A stretch of DNA of 64,000 bases. It comes from an uncultured Clostridia bacterium. Lineage in GTDB: Bacteria > Bacillota > Clostridia > Christensenellales > Borkfalkiaceae. Below, one piece after another: positions 10,051 to 17,097 of the stretch. The position numbers and the translations under genes are program-made. The notes beneath the pieces are model-generated. The model was not told the origin of the DNA. It did no database searches and was given only the letters and a program-made list of their open reading frames with translations. Positions within the stretch are counted from its first letter, which is position 1. Every line of letters starts with the position of its first letter. The DNA lies in the NCBI GenBank assembly GCA_947588985.1, contig CANQBG010000002.1:22224-86223 (forward strand), written 5' to 3'.

Positions 10051-10662
10051 TCAGGAGGGAAGGCCCTCGAAGAGGCAGGAGAGACCCCTGCTCACCAGCG
10101 TGAACACGGCCTCGTAGCTCTCGGGCGTGGCGGGGAGTTCCCCGCGGATGATGCGCTTGGCGAAGATGCCCGTCGTATCGAGGACATACGTCCAGAGGTG
10201 CTCCACCGTGAACTTCTCCGAAAAGTGCAGCTTCTCGTTGATGAGGTGCATGAGCTGCCCGAATCCCTTAAAATAGGTGGCCGCCGCCTCGTCGTCGTGT
10301 TTGGACACGGTGCGGATGTAGGGCGAATCGCGGTAGTCGAAGTAGTACACCGTCTCATACCCGCTGCGGACGAGAAGATCGAAGTAGCGCATCCAAAGTC
10401 CGCGTATGGCGGCAAACACGGATACCATGTCCGTGAGCGGGGGGAGCGAATAGCCGTCGAAGAGGGCGGCGATGCGGCGGTGCATGCTCTCGAAACAGGC
10501 ATAGAGAAGCGCGTCTTTGCTCTCGAAGTATTTATAGAGCAACGCCTCCGAAACGCCCAATTTGCGCGTTACCTGTTTCATGGAAAAACCGCCGAATCCC
10601 TTTTCGGAGACCAGCTGCATCGTCGTCTTTAGGAATGCTTCTCTGCGATCGGACTTATCCAT
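10051..10662 (-). CDS. TetR/AcrR-family transcriptional regulator
   Basis: 203 residues, the usual TetR length. The N-terminal helix-turn-helix is clear (about residues 9-55): FLKTTMQLVSEKGFGGFSMKQVTRKLGVSEALLYKYFESKDALL. The C-terminal two thirds is all helical and divergent, as expected of the ligand and dimer domain; no ligand can be named. It is followed by the giant adhesin gene on the same strand with a palindrome between them, so local repression of the adhesin is the natural guess. GAAGGA precedes the ATG and a sigma-A promoter lies upstream. One copy of the window-wide ACCATGTCCG word falls in the gene (10424-10433). Confidence 0.9.
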   Translation of the reverse strand: MDKSDRREAFLKTTMQLVSEKGFGGFSMKQVTRKLGVSEALLYKYFESKDALLYACFESMHRRIAALFDGYSLPPLTDMVSVFAAIRGLWMRYFDLLVRSGYETVYYFDYRDSPYIRTVSKHDDEAAATYFKGFGQLMHLINEKLHFSEKFTVEHLWTYVLDTTGIFAKRIIRGELPATPESYEAVFTLVSRGLSCLFEGLPS

Positions 10663-10698
10663 TCCTTCACTTCACGGGCTCATAGAAACCCTTTCTAC

Positions 10699-10727
10699 AT
10701 TTTATCACAGATCGGGCGGAATGTCAA
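10699..10727 (-). promoter_or_regulatory. Sigma-A promoter of tetR
   Basis: On the minus strand: TTGACA, 17-bp spacer, TAAAAT, about 35 bp before the tetR ATG. Confidence 0.75.
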
Positions 10728-10782
10728 TGGTTTGCCGCCTTTTTGGGGGAGAAATTTTTCCCATACGGGGGCCGCCGCGCGG

Positions 10783-10810
10783 AAAAACTCCCCGCAGAGA
10801 GCGCGGGGAG
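10783..10810 (-). terminator. Intrinsic terminator after the SGNH hydrolase gene
   Basis: Stem CTCCCCGC/GCGGGGAG with a 7-nt loop, followed on the minus strand by TTTTTCC, just past the stop of the gene at 10817. Confidence 0.8.
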
Positions 10811-10816
10811 CAAAGT

Positions 10817-11428
10817 TTAATCGCGGATATATTTTTTGACTTCCTTGATGACCTGGTCGGCAATATAGCGGCAGCCGCGATGGGTGGGGTGCACGCCGTC
10901 CGCCGCGAACTGTTCGGCGGGGATATCCTGCGTCACGCCCATGAAAATTTCGTCCATGGGGATGAGCGGGACGTTCTCTGCCTCTGCGATCTCGGAGATG
11001 ATGGCGTTGAAGCGGTTGAGATAGGGGCGGAGGCGGGGTTTATCCCCGATGGGAAGCACGAAGGGCTGCAAAAGGATGAGCTGCGCGCCCCCCTCCTTGA
11101 TGGTCTTGACGAGGTAGGAATACCGCTCGCGGAACTGCTCGGGCGTGACGTCTACCCCGATCACAAAGCGGTGCCATGCGTCGTTGACGCCGATCTGCAA
11201 GACGACGACGTCGGGATTTTCCTCCAAAACGTCCTTTTGGACGCGCTCCACGAGCTGTTCGGTGCGGTCTCCCCCCACCCCGCGATTGAGGACGACGATC
11301 TCGCGGTCGGGATACATGAGGCGGAGCTTGCCCGCCGCGATCTTCACATAGCCCGAGCCCAAGTCGCTCTCGTCAAAATGATTTCTCCCGGCGTCGGATA
11401 CCGAGTCTCCGAAAAAAACGATCTTCAT
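10817..11428 (-). CDS. SGNH/GDSL-family hydrolase (esterase/lipase-like)
   Basis: 203 residues with all four SGNH blocks: GDS at residues 7-9 (nucleophile Ser), NRGVGGDR (oxyanion Gly), GVND (Asn) and DGVHPTHRG near the C-terminus (catalytic Asp/His). No signal peptide, so a cytoplasmic esterase or deacetylase is likely; the substrate cannot be read from sequence. It follows the pyrophosphatase gene by 21 bp, has its own Shine-Dalgarno (GAAGGAGA) and ends at a good terminator, so the two genes form one operon. Confidence 0.9.
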   Translation of the reverse strand: MKIVFFGDSVSDAGRNHFDESDLGSGYVKIAAGKLRLMYPDREIVVLNRGVGGDRTEQLVERVQKDVLEENPDVVVLQIGVNDAWHRFVIGVDVTPEQFRERYSYLVKTIKEGGAQLILLQPFVLPIGDKPRLRPYLNRFNAIISEIAEAENVPLIPMDEIFMGVTQDIPAEQFAADGVHPTHRGCRYIADQVIKEVKKYIRD

Positions 11429-11449
11429 CCTGTTTCTCCTTCTCTTCCC

Positions 11450-11986
11450 TTACGAGGGTTGGCCGAATTTTTCCGCATAGCGGGCAAGACATTTGCGCAC
11501 GATCTCCACGGCTTCGTCGCGGTGGGCGATCTCCTTGACCGTCGTTTTCTTGTGCTCGAGCGTCTTATACACCTCGAAGAAGTGCATCATCTCGTCGAAA
11601 ACGTGCTTGGGGAGCTCGTGGATGTCGTAATAACTGTTGTAGGTGGGATCTTTGTGCGGAATGGCAATGATCTTCTCGTCGAGCGCGCCGCTGTCGATCA
11701 TCTTGATGACGCCGATGGGATAGCAGTTTACGAGCGTCATGGGGAAGATGGTCTCGTTGGTGAGGACGAGCACATCCAAAGGGTCGCCATCGTCGGCATA
11801 GGTGCGGGGAATGAACCCGTAGTTGGCGGGATAGACGGTGGAAGTATAGAGGACGCGGTCGAGCTTTAGAATGCCCGTCTCCTTGTCGAGCTCGTACTTC
11901 GCCTTGCTCCCCTTGGGGATCTCGATGAGCGCCTCGAAGCTGTTGGGTTTGATGCGGTCTGCGCTGATGTCGTGCCAGATGTTCAT
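11450..11986 (-). CDS. ppa: Inorganic pyrophosphatase, family I
   Basis: Hydrolyses PPi to two phosphates in the cytosol and so pulls biosynthetic reactions forward. The start chosen is MNIWHDIS at 11986, preceded by TAGGAGA; the longer ORF start at 12034 lies inside the promoter. At 178 residues it has the usual family I size. Visible family landmarks are ALIEIPKGSKAKYELDK, YPANYGFIPRTYADDGDPLDVLVL (metal-binding Asp cluster) and AIPHKDP. First gene of a two-gene operon with the SGNH hydrolase. Confidence 0.96.
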   Translation of the reverse strand: MNIWHDISADRIKPNSFEALIEIPKGSKAKYELDKETGILKLDRVLYTSTVYPANYGFIPRTYADDGDPLDVLVLTNETIFPMTLVNCYPIGVIKMIDSGALDEKIIAIPHKDPTYNSYYDIHELPKHVFDEMMHFFEVYKTLEHKKTTVKEIAHRDEAVEIVRKCLARYAEKFGQPS

Positions 11987-12005
11987 AATGTCTCCTACGC
12001 CCTCT

Positions 12006-12034
12006 ATTTTAGCACATTTCCCGCCCTCGTGCAA
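12006..12034 (-). promoter_or_regulatory. Sigma-A promoter of ppa
   Basis: TTGCAC, 17 bp, TAAAAT on the minus strand, about 20 bp upstream of the ppa start. Confidence 0.7.
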
Positions 12035-12085
12035 GAATTAAAAGAAAATTTTCGCAACTTTTTTCGATTTTGGCGAAAATATACT

Positions 12086-12114
12086 TTGACATTCCCGGAA
12101 TTTTATGATATATT
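12086..12114 (+). promoter_or_regulatory. Sigma-A promoter of tRNA-Ser
   Basis: TTGACA, 17-bp spacer, TATATT, 16 bp before the mature 5' end of the tRNA. Confidence 0.8.
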
Positions 12115-12130
12115 GTTAGAGAATGAGCGT

Positions 12131-12222
12131 GCAGAAGTACCCAAGAGGCTCAAGGGGCTCCCCTGCTAAGGGAGTAGTACCTGCGAAAGGTAGCACGAGT
12201 TCGAATCTCGTCTTCTGCGCCA
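12131..12222 (+). tRNA. tRNA-Ser (anticodon GCU)
   Basis: A 92-nt class II tRNA with encoded CCA. Acceptor GCAGAAG/CTTCTGC, discriminator G, anticodon stem-loop CTCCC-CTGCTAA-GGGAG giving anticodon GCU (reads AGC/AGU), long variable arm, and T-arm ACGAG-TTCGAAT-CTCGT. It has its own promoter and a terminator immediately after CCA. Confidence 0.95.
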
Positions 12223-12250
12223 GATCCCGCCGATTTCTCGGCGGGATTTT
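12223..12250 (+). terminator. Terminator of tRNA-Ser
   Basis: GATCCCGCCG-atttct-CGGCGGGATTTTT, a 9-10 bp GC stem followed by T5 directly after the tRNA CCA. Confidence 0.9.
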
Positions 12251-12286
12251 TGCGCAAAAGACGAGTAAAAAGCAATCGCGTCGTCC

Positions 12287-12374
12287 GCGAATTCGCGCCG
12301 ACCGAGGCTTCTATTTGTGCTACGAAGGTCGGCACAAGGGGCGTAAGCCCCGAAGTAATCTCGGCTTCTGCGCC
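12287..12374 (+). repeat. Hairpin repeat copy A inside a tRNA-Ser 3' remnant
   Basis: A 66-bp unit (12298-12363) containing stem CCGACC/GGTCGG and stem GGGGC-gtaa-GCCCC. It is flanked on the left by GCGAATTCG and on the right by AATCTCGGCTTCTGCGCC, which matches the real tRNA 3' end at 17 of 18 bases. The flanks therefore look like a T-arm split by an insert of about 61 nt. Confidence 0.75.
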
Positions 12375-12400
12375 GGAACAATTTCATTTTCATTGAGCGT

Positions 12401-12473
12401 GCAGAAGTACCCAAGAGGCTCAAGGGGCTCCCCATTAAGGAGAGTAGTACCTGCGAAAGGTAGCGCGAGTTCG
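12401..12473 (+). pseudogene. Truncated tRNA-Ser pseudogene
   Basis: GCAGAAGTACCCAAGAGGCTCAAGGGGCT and the variable and T-arm region are copied almost exactly from the intact tRNA-Ser about 270 bp upstream. The anticodon loop is altered (CCCATTAAGG instead of CCCTGCTAAGG). Homology stops after TTCG in the T-loop, where the hairpin repeat begins; AATCTCG resumes at 12535, but no acceptor 3' strand follows. It cannot fold into a tRNA. Confidence 0.8.
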
Positions 12474-12541
12474 CCCCGACCGAGGCTTCTATTTGTGCTA
12501 CGAAGGTCGGCACGAGGGGCGTAAGCCCCGAAGTAATCTCG
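12474..12541 (+). repeat. Hairpin repeat copy B inserted in the pseudo-tRNA T-loop
   Basis: The 66-bp core at 12476-12541 matches copy A at 65 of 66 bases. It begins immediately after TTCG of the pseudo-tRNA and ends with AATCTCG, the other side of the T-loop and stem. The same insertion point is used in both copies. A second shared tract, GAGTAAAAAGCAATCGCGTC, lies at 12263 and 12544. Confidence 0.75.
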
Positions 12542-12587
12542 TAGAGTAAAAAGCAATCGCGTCCGCGAGTTCGCGCACGGATCCTAA

Positions 12588-12620
12588 AGCGGAGATTTCT
12601 CGGCTCCGCTCGAAATGACA
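12588..12620 (+). repeat. Interspersed hairpin repeat (AGCGGAG...CTCCGCT...GAAATGACA)
   Basis: A 7-bp stem AGCGGAG/CTCCGCT followed by CGAAATGACA. Words of this type (hairpin ending in GAAATGACA or GGATGACA) resemble small dispersed repeats I recall from Clostridia genomes; only this one copy is seen here. It ends just before the stop of the minus-strand regulator gene. Confidence 0.4.
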
Positions 12621-12631
12621 AAAACCGGAAT

Positions 12632-13126
12632 CTACTTTCTTTTGGACAAAAGGACTGCTGCGGCGACGAGGACAAGAGCGGCGAGACCAAGCAGGAAAAT
12701 GCCGCCCATCGCAGGCGTGAGCGTGATCACCGATGTGATCGCCTGCGTTTTTTCTTCCTTGGGCAATGTGAAAAGCACGATGGCAACTGCGAGCAAGAGC
12801 GCGGCGATAACGCCGAGAACAGATAACAGCAATATCCGCAATCCTCTTCCCCTGTCCCTCTTTCGCCCGGCCAAGCCTCCATCTTCTTCGGGCAATTTGG
12901 AATTCTTTTCTTCCAAAGCAGTATCGTCCCCCGTTTCCAAGAGGTCGTCCACGCGGACGCCCAACGCCTCGCAGAGTTGTTTGAGCTTATAGGCGTCGGG
13001 CGTGGCCTTGTCGTTCTCCCAATTGGAAATGGTTTGCCGCGACACCGCAAGCATTTCCGCGAGGGCTTCCTGAGAGAGCCCCCTTGCTTCGCGCAGCCGC
13101 CAAATTTTTTCGCCCAAGTTCTTCAT
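12632..13126 (-). CDS. Xre-family regulator with two C-terminal membrane helices
   Basis: 164 residues. Residues 5-60 are a clear Xre/Cro helix-turn-helix (IWRLREARGLSQEALAEMLAVSRQTISNWENDKATPD). A charged linker (about 65-93) leads to two hydrophobic helices (about 95-118 and 133-158), so the DNA-binding domain is tethered to the cytoplasmic face of the membrane. The start ATG overlaps the stop of the upstream small membrane protein gene (ATGA), implying translational coupling and possibly a sensor-regulator pair. Targets unknown. Confidence 0.85.
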   Translation of the reverse strand: MKNLGEKIWRLREARGLSQEALAEMLAVSRQTISNWENDKATPDAYKLKQLCEALGVRVDDLLETGDDTALEEKNSKLPEEDGGLAGRKRDRGRGLRILLLSVLGVIAALLLAVAIVLFTLPKEEKTQAITSVITLTPAMGGIFLLGLAALVLVAAAVLLSKRK

Positions 13127-13398
13127 GAGGAAAGTATATCACGTTGATCGCGTTTTTGCAACCGTTTGCTTGCGACCCTGCGCGCGACGCGCCATGCGAC
13201 AAACCATGCAAGCAGAATGGCCAAAACGCCGACGCTGTAGAATAGGATCGGCAATACGAAGGCCGCCCATGTCGGGAAACTCGTCGTCGCGGGCTCCCAT
13301 GTAGCTTCGGCAACGATCCATGCAACACCGCCATGGATCAGTCCGACAATGATTCCGGCGAGCGCCGCGATCCCGAACGCGAGATGAAGTTTTTTCAT
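13123..13398 (-). CDS. Small two-helix membrane protein
   Basis: 91 residues from ATG 13398, chosen because GGAGGAACAGC gives an excellent ribosome site; the ORF-track start at 13872 runs across non-coding DNA. Two hydrophobic segments (about residues 5-31 and 44-68) surround a short aromatic loop, and the tail is basic (ARRVASKRLQKRDQRD). No family recognised. It overlaps the Xre-like membrane regulator by 4 bp, so it probably works with that protein as a membrane partner or antagonist. Confidence 0.65.
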   Translation of the reverse strand: MKKLHLAFGIAALAGIIVGLIHGGVAWIVAEATWEPATTSFPTWAAFVLPILFYSVGVLAILLAWFVAWRVARRVASKRLQKRDQRDILSS

Positions 13399-13541
13399 GC
13401 TGTTCCTCCTTTTTCTCCATTGTAGCGCGGATCCCCGCATAAAACAAGAAAAGATCTTTGTCAATTGGGCAAACTTCTTTTTCAAAGATACGAATTTGCC
13501 CTCTTTGGAGCCGTGCGCCCGCAACCGAGCGAAAAATCGGG

Positions 13542-13570
13542 TTGCATTTCGGGAAAAAGTGTGATACAAT
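13542..13570 (+). promoter_or_regulatory. Sigma-A promoter
   Basis: TTGCAT, 17 bp, TACAAT, 29 bp before the ATG at 13600. Confidence 0.75.
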
Positions 13571-13599
13571 ATCCCCGGGTAACAAGGAGGGACCGCACC

Positions 13600-14154
13600 A
13601 TGAACAGAAAACAGGAAAAGCGGGAACTGCGCGAATACATCGAGCGCATCCGCGACGAAGAGGGCTATGCCGTGGTGGACGTCGATCTCGAGAACGTCGC
13701 GCTCTACGATCCCCTCAGCCTCAAGGGCGAGAAGGACCTTGCGGGGGAAATTTACGATTACATCGAGGCGCAGACCAACATCATCCCCGCCATGGTCCCC
13801 CTCCGCGTCCGTCTGCACGGGAAATTCACCCCCGAAGAGCAGGAGGACATCCAGAAGATGATGCACCGGCATTATGTGATGAAGTCCTTCGATCTCTCGT
13901 GGGACCGCGTGGCCAACCTCAGGAAGATGATCCTGCTCGCCGTCTTTGGCGCCGCCGTGCTCGCCGTCTACCTCTATCTCGCGCTCACCTCGGAAAACGC
14001 GCTCATGACGGAGGTGCTCTCCGTCGTCGGCTCCTTCTCCCTATGGGAGGCCGCCGACGCCCTCCTCTTAGAGCGGCCGCACCTGAGGCGCGAACAGCAG
14101 AATAACCGCCAAAGCTTGGAGGCGCGCATCGAGTTTGTGAACGACGGCGCATAA
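13600..14154 (+). CDS. Hypothetical cytoplasmic protein with membrane helices
   Basis: 184 residues from ATG 13600 with a strong AAGGAGGG site; the track start at 13465 precedes the promoter and is rejected. The N-terminal half is charged (MNRKQEKRELREYIERIRDEEGYAVVDVDLENV). A hydrophobic segment at about 109-126 (ILLAVFGAAVLAVYLYLAL) is followed by a less hydrophobic stretch (MTEVLSVVGSFSLWEAADALLLE) and a basic, glutamine-rich end. No family recognised. It has its own promoter; a second promoter starts right after its stop. Confidence 0.75.
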   Translation: MNRKQEKRELREYIERIRDEEGYAVVDVDLENVALYDPLSLKGEKDLAGEIYDYIEAQTNIIPAMVPLRVRLHGKFTPEEQEDIQKMMHRHYVMKSFDLSWDRVANLRKMILLAVFGAAVLAVYLYLALTSENALMTEVLSVVGSFSLWEAADALLLERPHLRREQQNNRQSLEARIEFVNDGA

Positions 14155-14181
14155 AAATTTGAAAAACTTTTCCCCGCCATC

Positions 14182-14209
14182 TTGACAATCTCCCCCGTTG
14201 CGGTATAAA
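14182..14209 (+). promoter_or_regulatory. Sigma-A promoter
   Basis: TTGACA, 16-bp spacer, TATAAA(AT), upstream of the gene at 14300. Confidence 0.75.
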
Positions 14210-14299
14210 ATGAAGATGAGCCCGGCCGCTTCCCGCGCGGAGTTTCCCGCGGAGATTTGCTGCGGAACAGGCACGGGCAATCCGAGAGGGGGAAAAGGT

Positions 14300-14806
14300 A
14301 TGACGATCACATTTTACGAATACGGCAACGAGGTCATGTTCAACAAGCAGGACATCGCGGCGGCGCACACCCAATGGGAGGAGGAGATCTCCGTCGGGGA
14401 CAAGGTGCACTACCACGATTCCGCCCACGGCACGCGGCCGGTGGGGAAAGTCGTCTCCGTCTCGCCGCAACGCGAATATCTCATGCTGCGGCTGGCGGGG
14501 TATGAGCGCTTCGTCATCGTGCGCAAGCTCTCGCTCCACGAGTATATCGTGCTGAAATCGGATATCGCGGCCATGCTCGAGACCTCGGGGAAGCAGTACT
14601 ATGAGGGCACGGCAGACCTCTGCGACGTCTTTTGGACGCTCGACCCCGACGGCGGCGAACACGCCGTGTTCGTGTGGTATCTCCACGATGAAAAGAAGGT
14701 CTCGTGCGACGTCGTCAACCTGCAGGACTACAACCACTACAAGAGCACGCGGCCCGCGGGCGAGCTCGTCGCCCACATCAGCGGGAGATACGAATTGGAG
14801 CCCTGA
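14300..14806 (+). CDS. Hypothetical soluble protein
   Basis: 168 residues from ATG 14300 (MTITFYEYGNEVMFNKQDIA), preceded by GAGAGGGGGAAAAGG; the longer track start lies in the promoter. The protein is acidic and soluble, with several short beta strands (KVHYHDSAHGTRPVGKVVSVSPQ; YERFVIVRKLSLHEYIVL) and no signal or membrane segment. The middle could be a small beta barrel, but no family is recognised. Single-gene transcript between its promoter and the bidirectional terminator at 14900. Confidence 0.75.
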   Translation: MTITFYEYGNEVMFNKQDIAAAHTQWEEEISVGDKVHYHDSAHGTRPVGKVVSVSPQREYLMLRLAGYERFVIVRKLSLHEYIVLKSDIAAMLETSGKQYYEGTADLCDVFWTLDPDGGEHAVFVWYLHDEKKVSCDVVNLQDYNHYKSTRPAGELVAHISGRYELEP

Positions 14807-14899
14807 GGGCCCCTTCCTCCGCGGTAATTTTCGCGCTCCGAAGGCTTTCCCGCACAAAACCGCTTCGCCGCGCCGATGAGAATACTTCAGTCACACGCA

Positions 14900-14933
14900 A
14901 AACCCCCGTACCATGTCTGCGGTACGGGGGTTT
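14900..14933. terminator. Bidirectional terminator carrying the ACCATGTCTG word
   Basis: AAACCCCCGTACC-atgtctgc-GGTACGGGGGTTT is a perfect 13-bp stem between converging genes. The repeated word ACCATGTCTG (14910-14919) forms the top of the stem and the loop. Confidence 0.9.
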
Positions 14934-14946
14934 GGTTTTCACTTTT

Positions 14947-16224
14947 TTAGGAATTCCCCTTGGCGCGCTCCAAGGCGAGGGCGTAGATCTCCTCCGTCGC
15001 GAAGGAGAGCTTGGTGATCTGATCGCGGAGGCCGACGGGGTGCAGCCAGAAGCTGTCGTCGTTCGTCGAGATGTCCACGCTGTCCCCAAAGACGTTGCGC
15101 CAATACTTCTTCTTGCGGAAGGGGTAGTCGTATTCGATGTGGATGCTCTCGAGCTCCGTCCCCGCCCAATGGAGCGTCGTCGGCTCGCCGTAGGCGATGC
15201 ATTCGAGCGTCGTGCCCTCCGTATCCTGCGTAAGCGTTCCCGTGCCTTGGTCGTAGAACCGCTTGGCGTTGGGCAGGGTGTGGACGGTGACATCGCTGCG
15301 GAAGAAATACTTGCCCGTGCGCACCTCCTCGCGTACGTTTTGCCGCTCCCACTTCATCCAATCGGGGATGTACGAAAACTCCGTCTCGCCCTCCACGGCC
15401 TTGAGCTCGGAGAGCTCGCTCATCTCCCACGCCTTCTTGCACGCCTCGCACCACAGCCGCGTGCCCTTCGAATACATCCCGAACTCCGTTCCGCAGTGCG
15501 GGCATTGGTAGAGGATGGAATGCAGGCCCTCGGCGCGGTTCGGGTTGGAGATGCGGATGTTGTTTTCGCGCTGATAGAGATAGTCGTCGCGCTGCATCTT
15601 CTCATAGATGCGGGCGTAGAGGTCTTGCCACGAGACGGTCGCGAGCTCGTCCGTGCGGGCGATACATTCGAGTTCGGCGCGGAGGGGGATCTTCTGCTCG
15701 GGCTTGTTCCACTGCGGCGCGGCGACGAAGGTGCCGTACATCCGCAGAACGACGAGGGGCACCTTCATGAGCTTGGCCATCTTGGCGACGGCGGGCGGGA
15801 TATACGAAGTCGTCCCGTCGAAGGAGTAGCGCGCCTCGGGATAGACGCAGACGATGCTCCCGTAGCGGTCGGCGCAGTACTTCATGTGGCGGATGAGGTG
15901 GTAGTCCTTCACGAATTTGCGCGTCGTGATGCAGCCGAGCTTGTGCATGAGATAGTCCCCCACGTCGCGCACGGCGTCGATGGCGACGACGTTGTTGGCG
16001 TTATGCGGCTTGACGGCCGTGAACATGACGGGGAAATCGAGCATGCTCGCGTGCGTCGCGAGGAGCAGATAGGGCGGCTCGACGCCCTCCATGCCGATCT
16101 TCTCCACCGTGACGGGGCGGCCCTTGAGGCGGGGCGTGATGGCGAGCGGCCACACGAGGTGCATCCAGAACTTGCTCGGCTTTTGCGGTTTCTTGGAAAA
16201 ATCGTAGCGTTTGATCGGTTTCAT
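14947..16224 (-). CDS. PlsC-like acyltransferase with zinc-ribbon insert
   Basis: 425 residues. The N-terminal half resembles 1-acyl-glycerol-3-phosphate acyltransferases: LLATHASMLDF carries the HxxxxD catalytic pair (usual Asn before His replaced by Thr) and VYPEARYS corresponds to the EGxR block, with Ala instead of Gly. A four-Cys element (CPHC...CEAC, about 241-262) follows, then a domain I do not recognise. The role is probably acyl transfer to a glycerolipid or other membrane precursor, but the substitutions and long C-terminus leave the substrate open. It has its own promoter and shares a terminator with the converging gene. Confidence 0.75.
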   Translation of the reverse strand: MKPIKRYDFSKKPQKPSKFWMHLVWPLAITPRLKGRPVTVEKIGMEGVEPPYLLLATHASMLDFPVMFTAVKPHNANNVVAIDAVRDVGDYLMHKLGCITTRKFVKDYHLIRHMKYCADRYGSIVCVYPEARYSFDGTTSYIPPAVAKMAKLMKVPLVVLRMYGTFVAAPQWNKPEQKIPLRAELECIARTDELATVSWQDLYARIYEKMQRDDYLYQRENNIRISNPNRAEGLHSILYQCPHCGTEFGMYSKGTRLWCEACKKAWEMSELSELKAVEGETEFSYIPDWMKWERQNVREEVRTGKYFFRSDVTVHTLPNAKRFYDQGTGTLTQDTEGTTLECIAYGEPTTLHWAGTELESIHIEYDYPFRKKKYWRNVFGDSVDISTNDDSFWLHPVGLRDQITKLSFATEEIYALALERAKGNS

Positions 16225-16263
16225 ATTCTCTCTTCTCGTTTGTTAATTTGTTTTACTATTCCC

Positions 16264-16292
16264 ATTATATCATACCCGCCGCGCGCTGTCAA
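16264..16292 (-). promoter_or_regulatory. Sigma-A promoter of the acyltransferase gene
   Basis: TTGACA, 17 bp, TATAAT on the minus strand, about 40 bp before the ATG at 16224. Confidence 0.85.
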
Positions 16293-16309
16293 TCCCTCCG
16301 GCGGAAAAA

Positions 16310-16894
16310 TCACAAAAGGCCCTCGAGGAGGATCTTGAGCCCGATCGCGATGAGCACGCACCCGCCGACGAGCTTGGCCTTCTCCGCAAACTTATCCCCG
16401 AGCTTCCGCCCGAGAAGCACGGCGCAAAGCGAGAGGCAAAATGTGATGACGCCGATCAAAACCGAACACCAGATCGCGGACATGGGTAGGCCGTTTTCCG
16501 TCTCGATGGCGAGAAAGGTGACGCCGACGGCGAGCGCGTCGAGGCTCGTGGCCACCCCTTGCAGGGCGATCTCCCCCCATGCGGCGGGGCGAGGGGGTCT
16601 CTCTTCGCCCTTCTTTCTGCGCTCGAGAAAGAATTCCGCCACGGCCTTCCCGCCGACGACGGCAAGCAGCAAAAAGGAGAGTATGGGGGCGATCTTTTCC
16701 ACGAGAGCGGTGAAGATGCCGCCGAAAAAGTACCCCGCGATGGGCATGAGGCACTGCATGAGGCCGAAGGTGGCCGCAATGAGCGCGATTTTGATCCATT
16801 TCATGCGCGGCTCGGCCATCCCGTCCGTCATGGCCGCCGCAAAGGCGTCCATCGAGAGCGCAACGCCGATGAGCACAACTTCCCAGATCGTCAT
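16310..16894 (-). CDS. mntP: Manganese efflux pump MntP
   Basis: 194 residues with six predicted membrane helices in two homologous halves. Family marks are the acidic membrane motifs VALSMDAFAAAMTDG (first helix) and GVATSLDALAVGVTFL (fourth helix). Exports excess Mn2+. The gene is preceded by a yybP-ykoY-type leader, a terminator and a consensus promoter, so induction by Mn2+ through transcriptional read-through is expected. One ACCCATGTCCG word lies in the coding sequence (16477-16487, minus orientation). Confidence 0.95.
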   Translation of the reverse strand: MTIWEVVLIGVALSMDAFAAAMTDGMAEPRMKWIKIALIAATFGLMQCLMPIAGYFFGGIFTALVEKIAPILSFLLLAVVGGKAVAEFFLERRKKGEERPPRPAAWGEIALQGVATSLDALAVGVTFLAIETENGLPMSAIWCSVLIGVITFCLSLCAVLLGRKLGDKFAEKAKLVGGCVLIAIGLKILLEGLL

Positions 16895-16939
16895 GATTAG
16901 CTCCGTCTCCCCTTCCTCTTAATCTATCTTTGCGGGGAT

Positions 16940-16979
16940 AAAAAAAGACTTACGCACGCAAAAAAACGTGCATAAGTCT
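16940..16979 (-). terminator. Riboswitch-controlled terminator upstream of mntP
   Basis: On the minus strand AGACTTATGCACG-ttttttt-GCGTGCGTAAGTCTTTTTTT: a long stem followed by T7, located between the aptamer and the mntP start. It is the expected off-state of a transcriptional riboswitch. Confidence 0.85.
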
Positions 16980-17062
16980 CACCGTTTCATGCAGAACCCG
17001 CGAAAAATTCGCAGTCTGTGGACTCTGCCGCCCGCAAGACGGGCCGATTACTCCCCTATGTT
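16980..17062 (-). ncRNA. yybP-ykoY (manganese) riboswitch aptamer
   Basis: The leader starts with ...AUAGGGGAGUAAUCGG, the conserved GGGGAGUA entry of this class, contains nested GC-rich stems, and is followed by a terminator and then mntP, a classical regulon member. The assignment rests on motif, structure and gene context; I cannot run a covariance model. Confidence 0.75.
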
Positions 17063-17068
17063 TCCCCG

Positions 17069-17097
17069 ATTATACCATATTCGGCGGCCGCTGTCAA
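17069..17097 (-). promoter_or_regulatory. Sigma-A promoter of the mntP leader
   Basis: TTGACA, 17 bp, TATAAT. The -35 box overlaps the stop region of the upstream small gene (17094). Confidence 0.85.

Noticed and set aside
12120-12690. Short ORFs on both strands over the tRNA-Ser region (for example 12123-12524, 12166-12690)
   Set aside because: They translate tRNA, terminator and hairpin repeats, so they are not genes.
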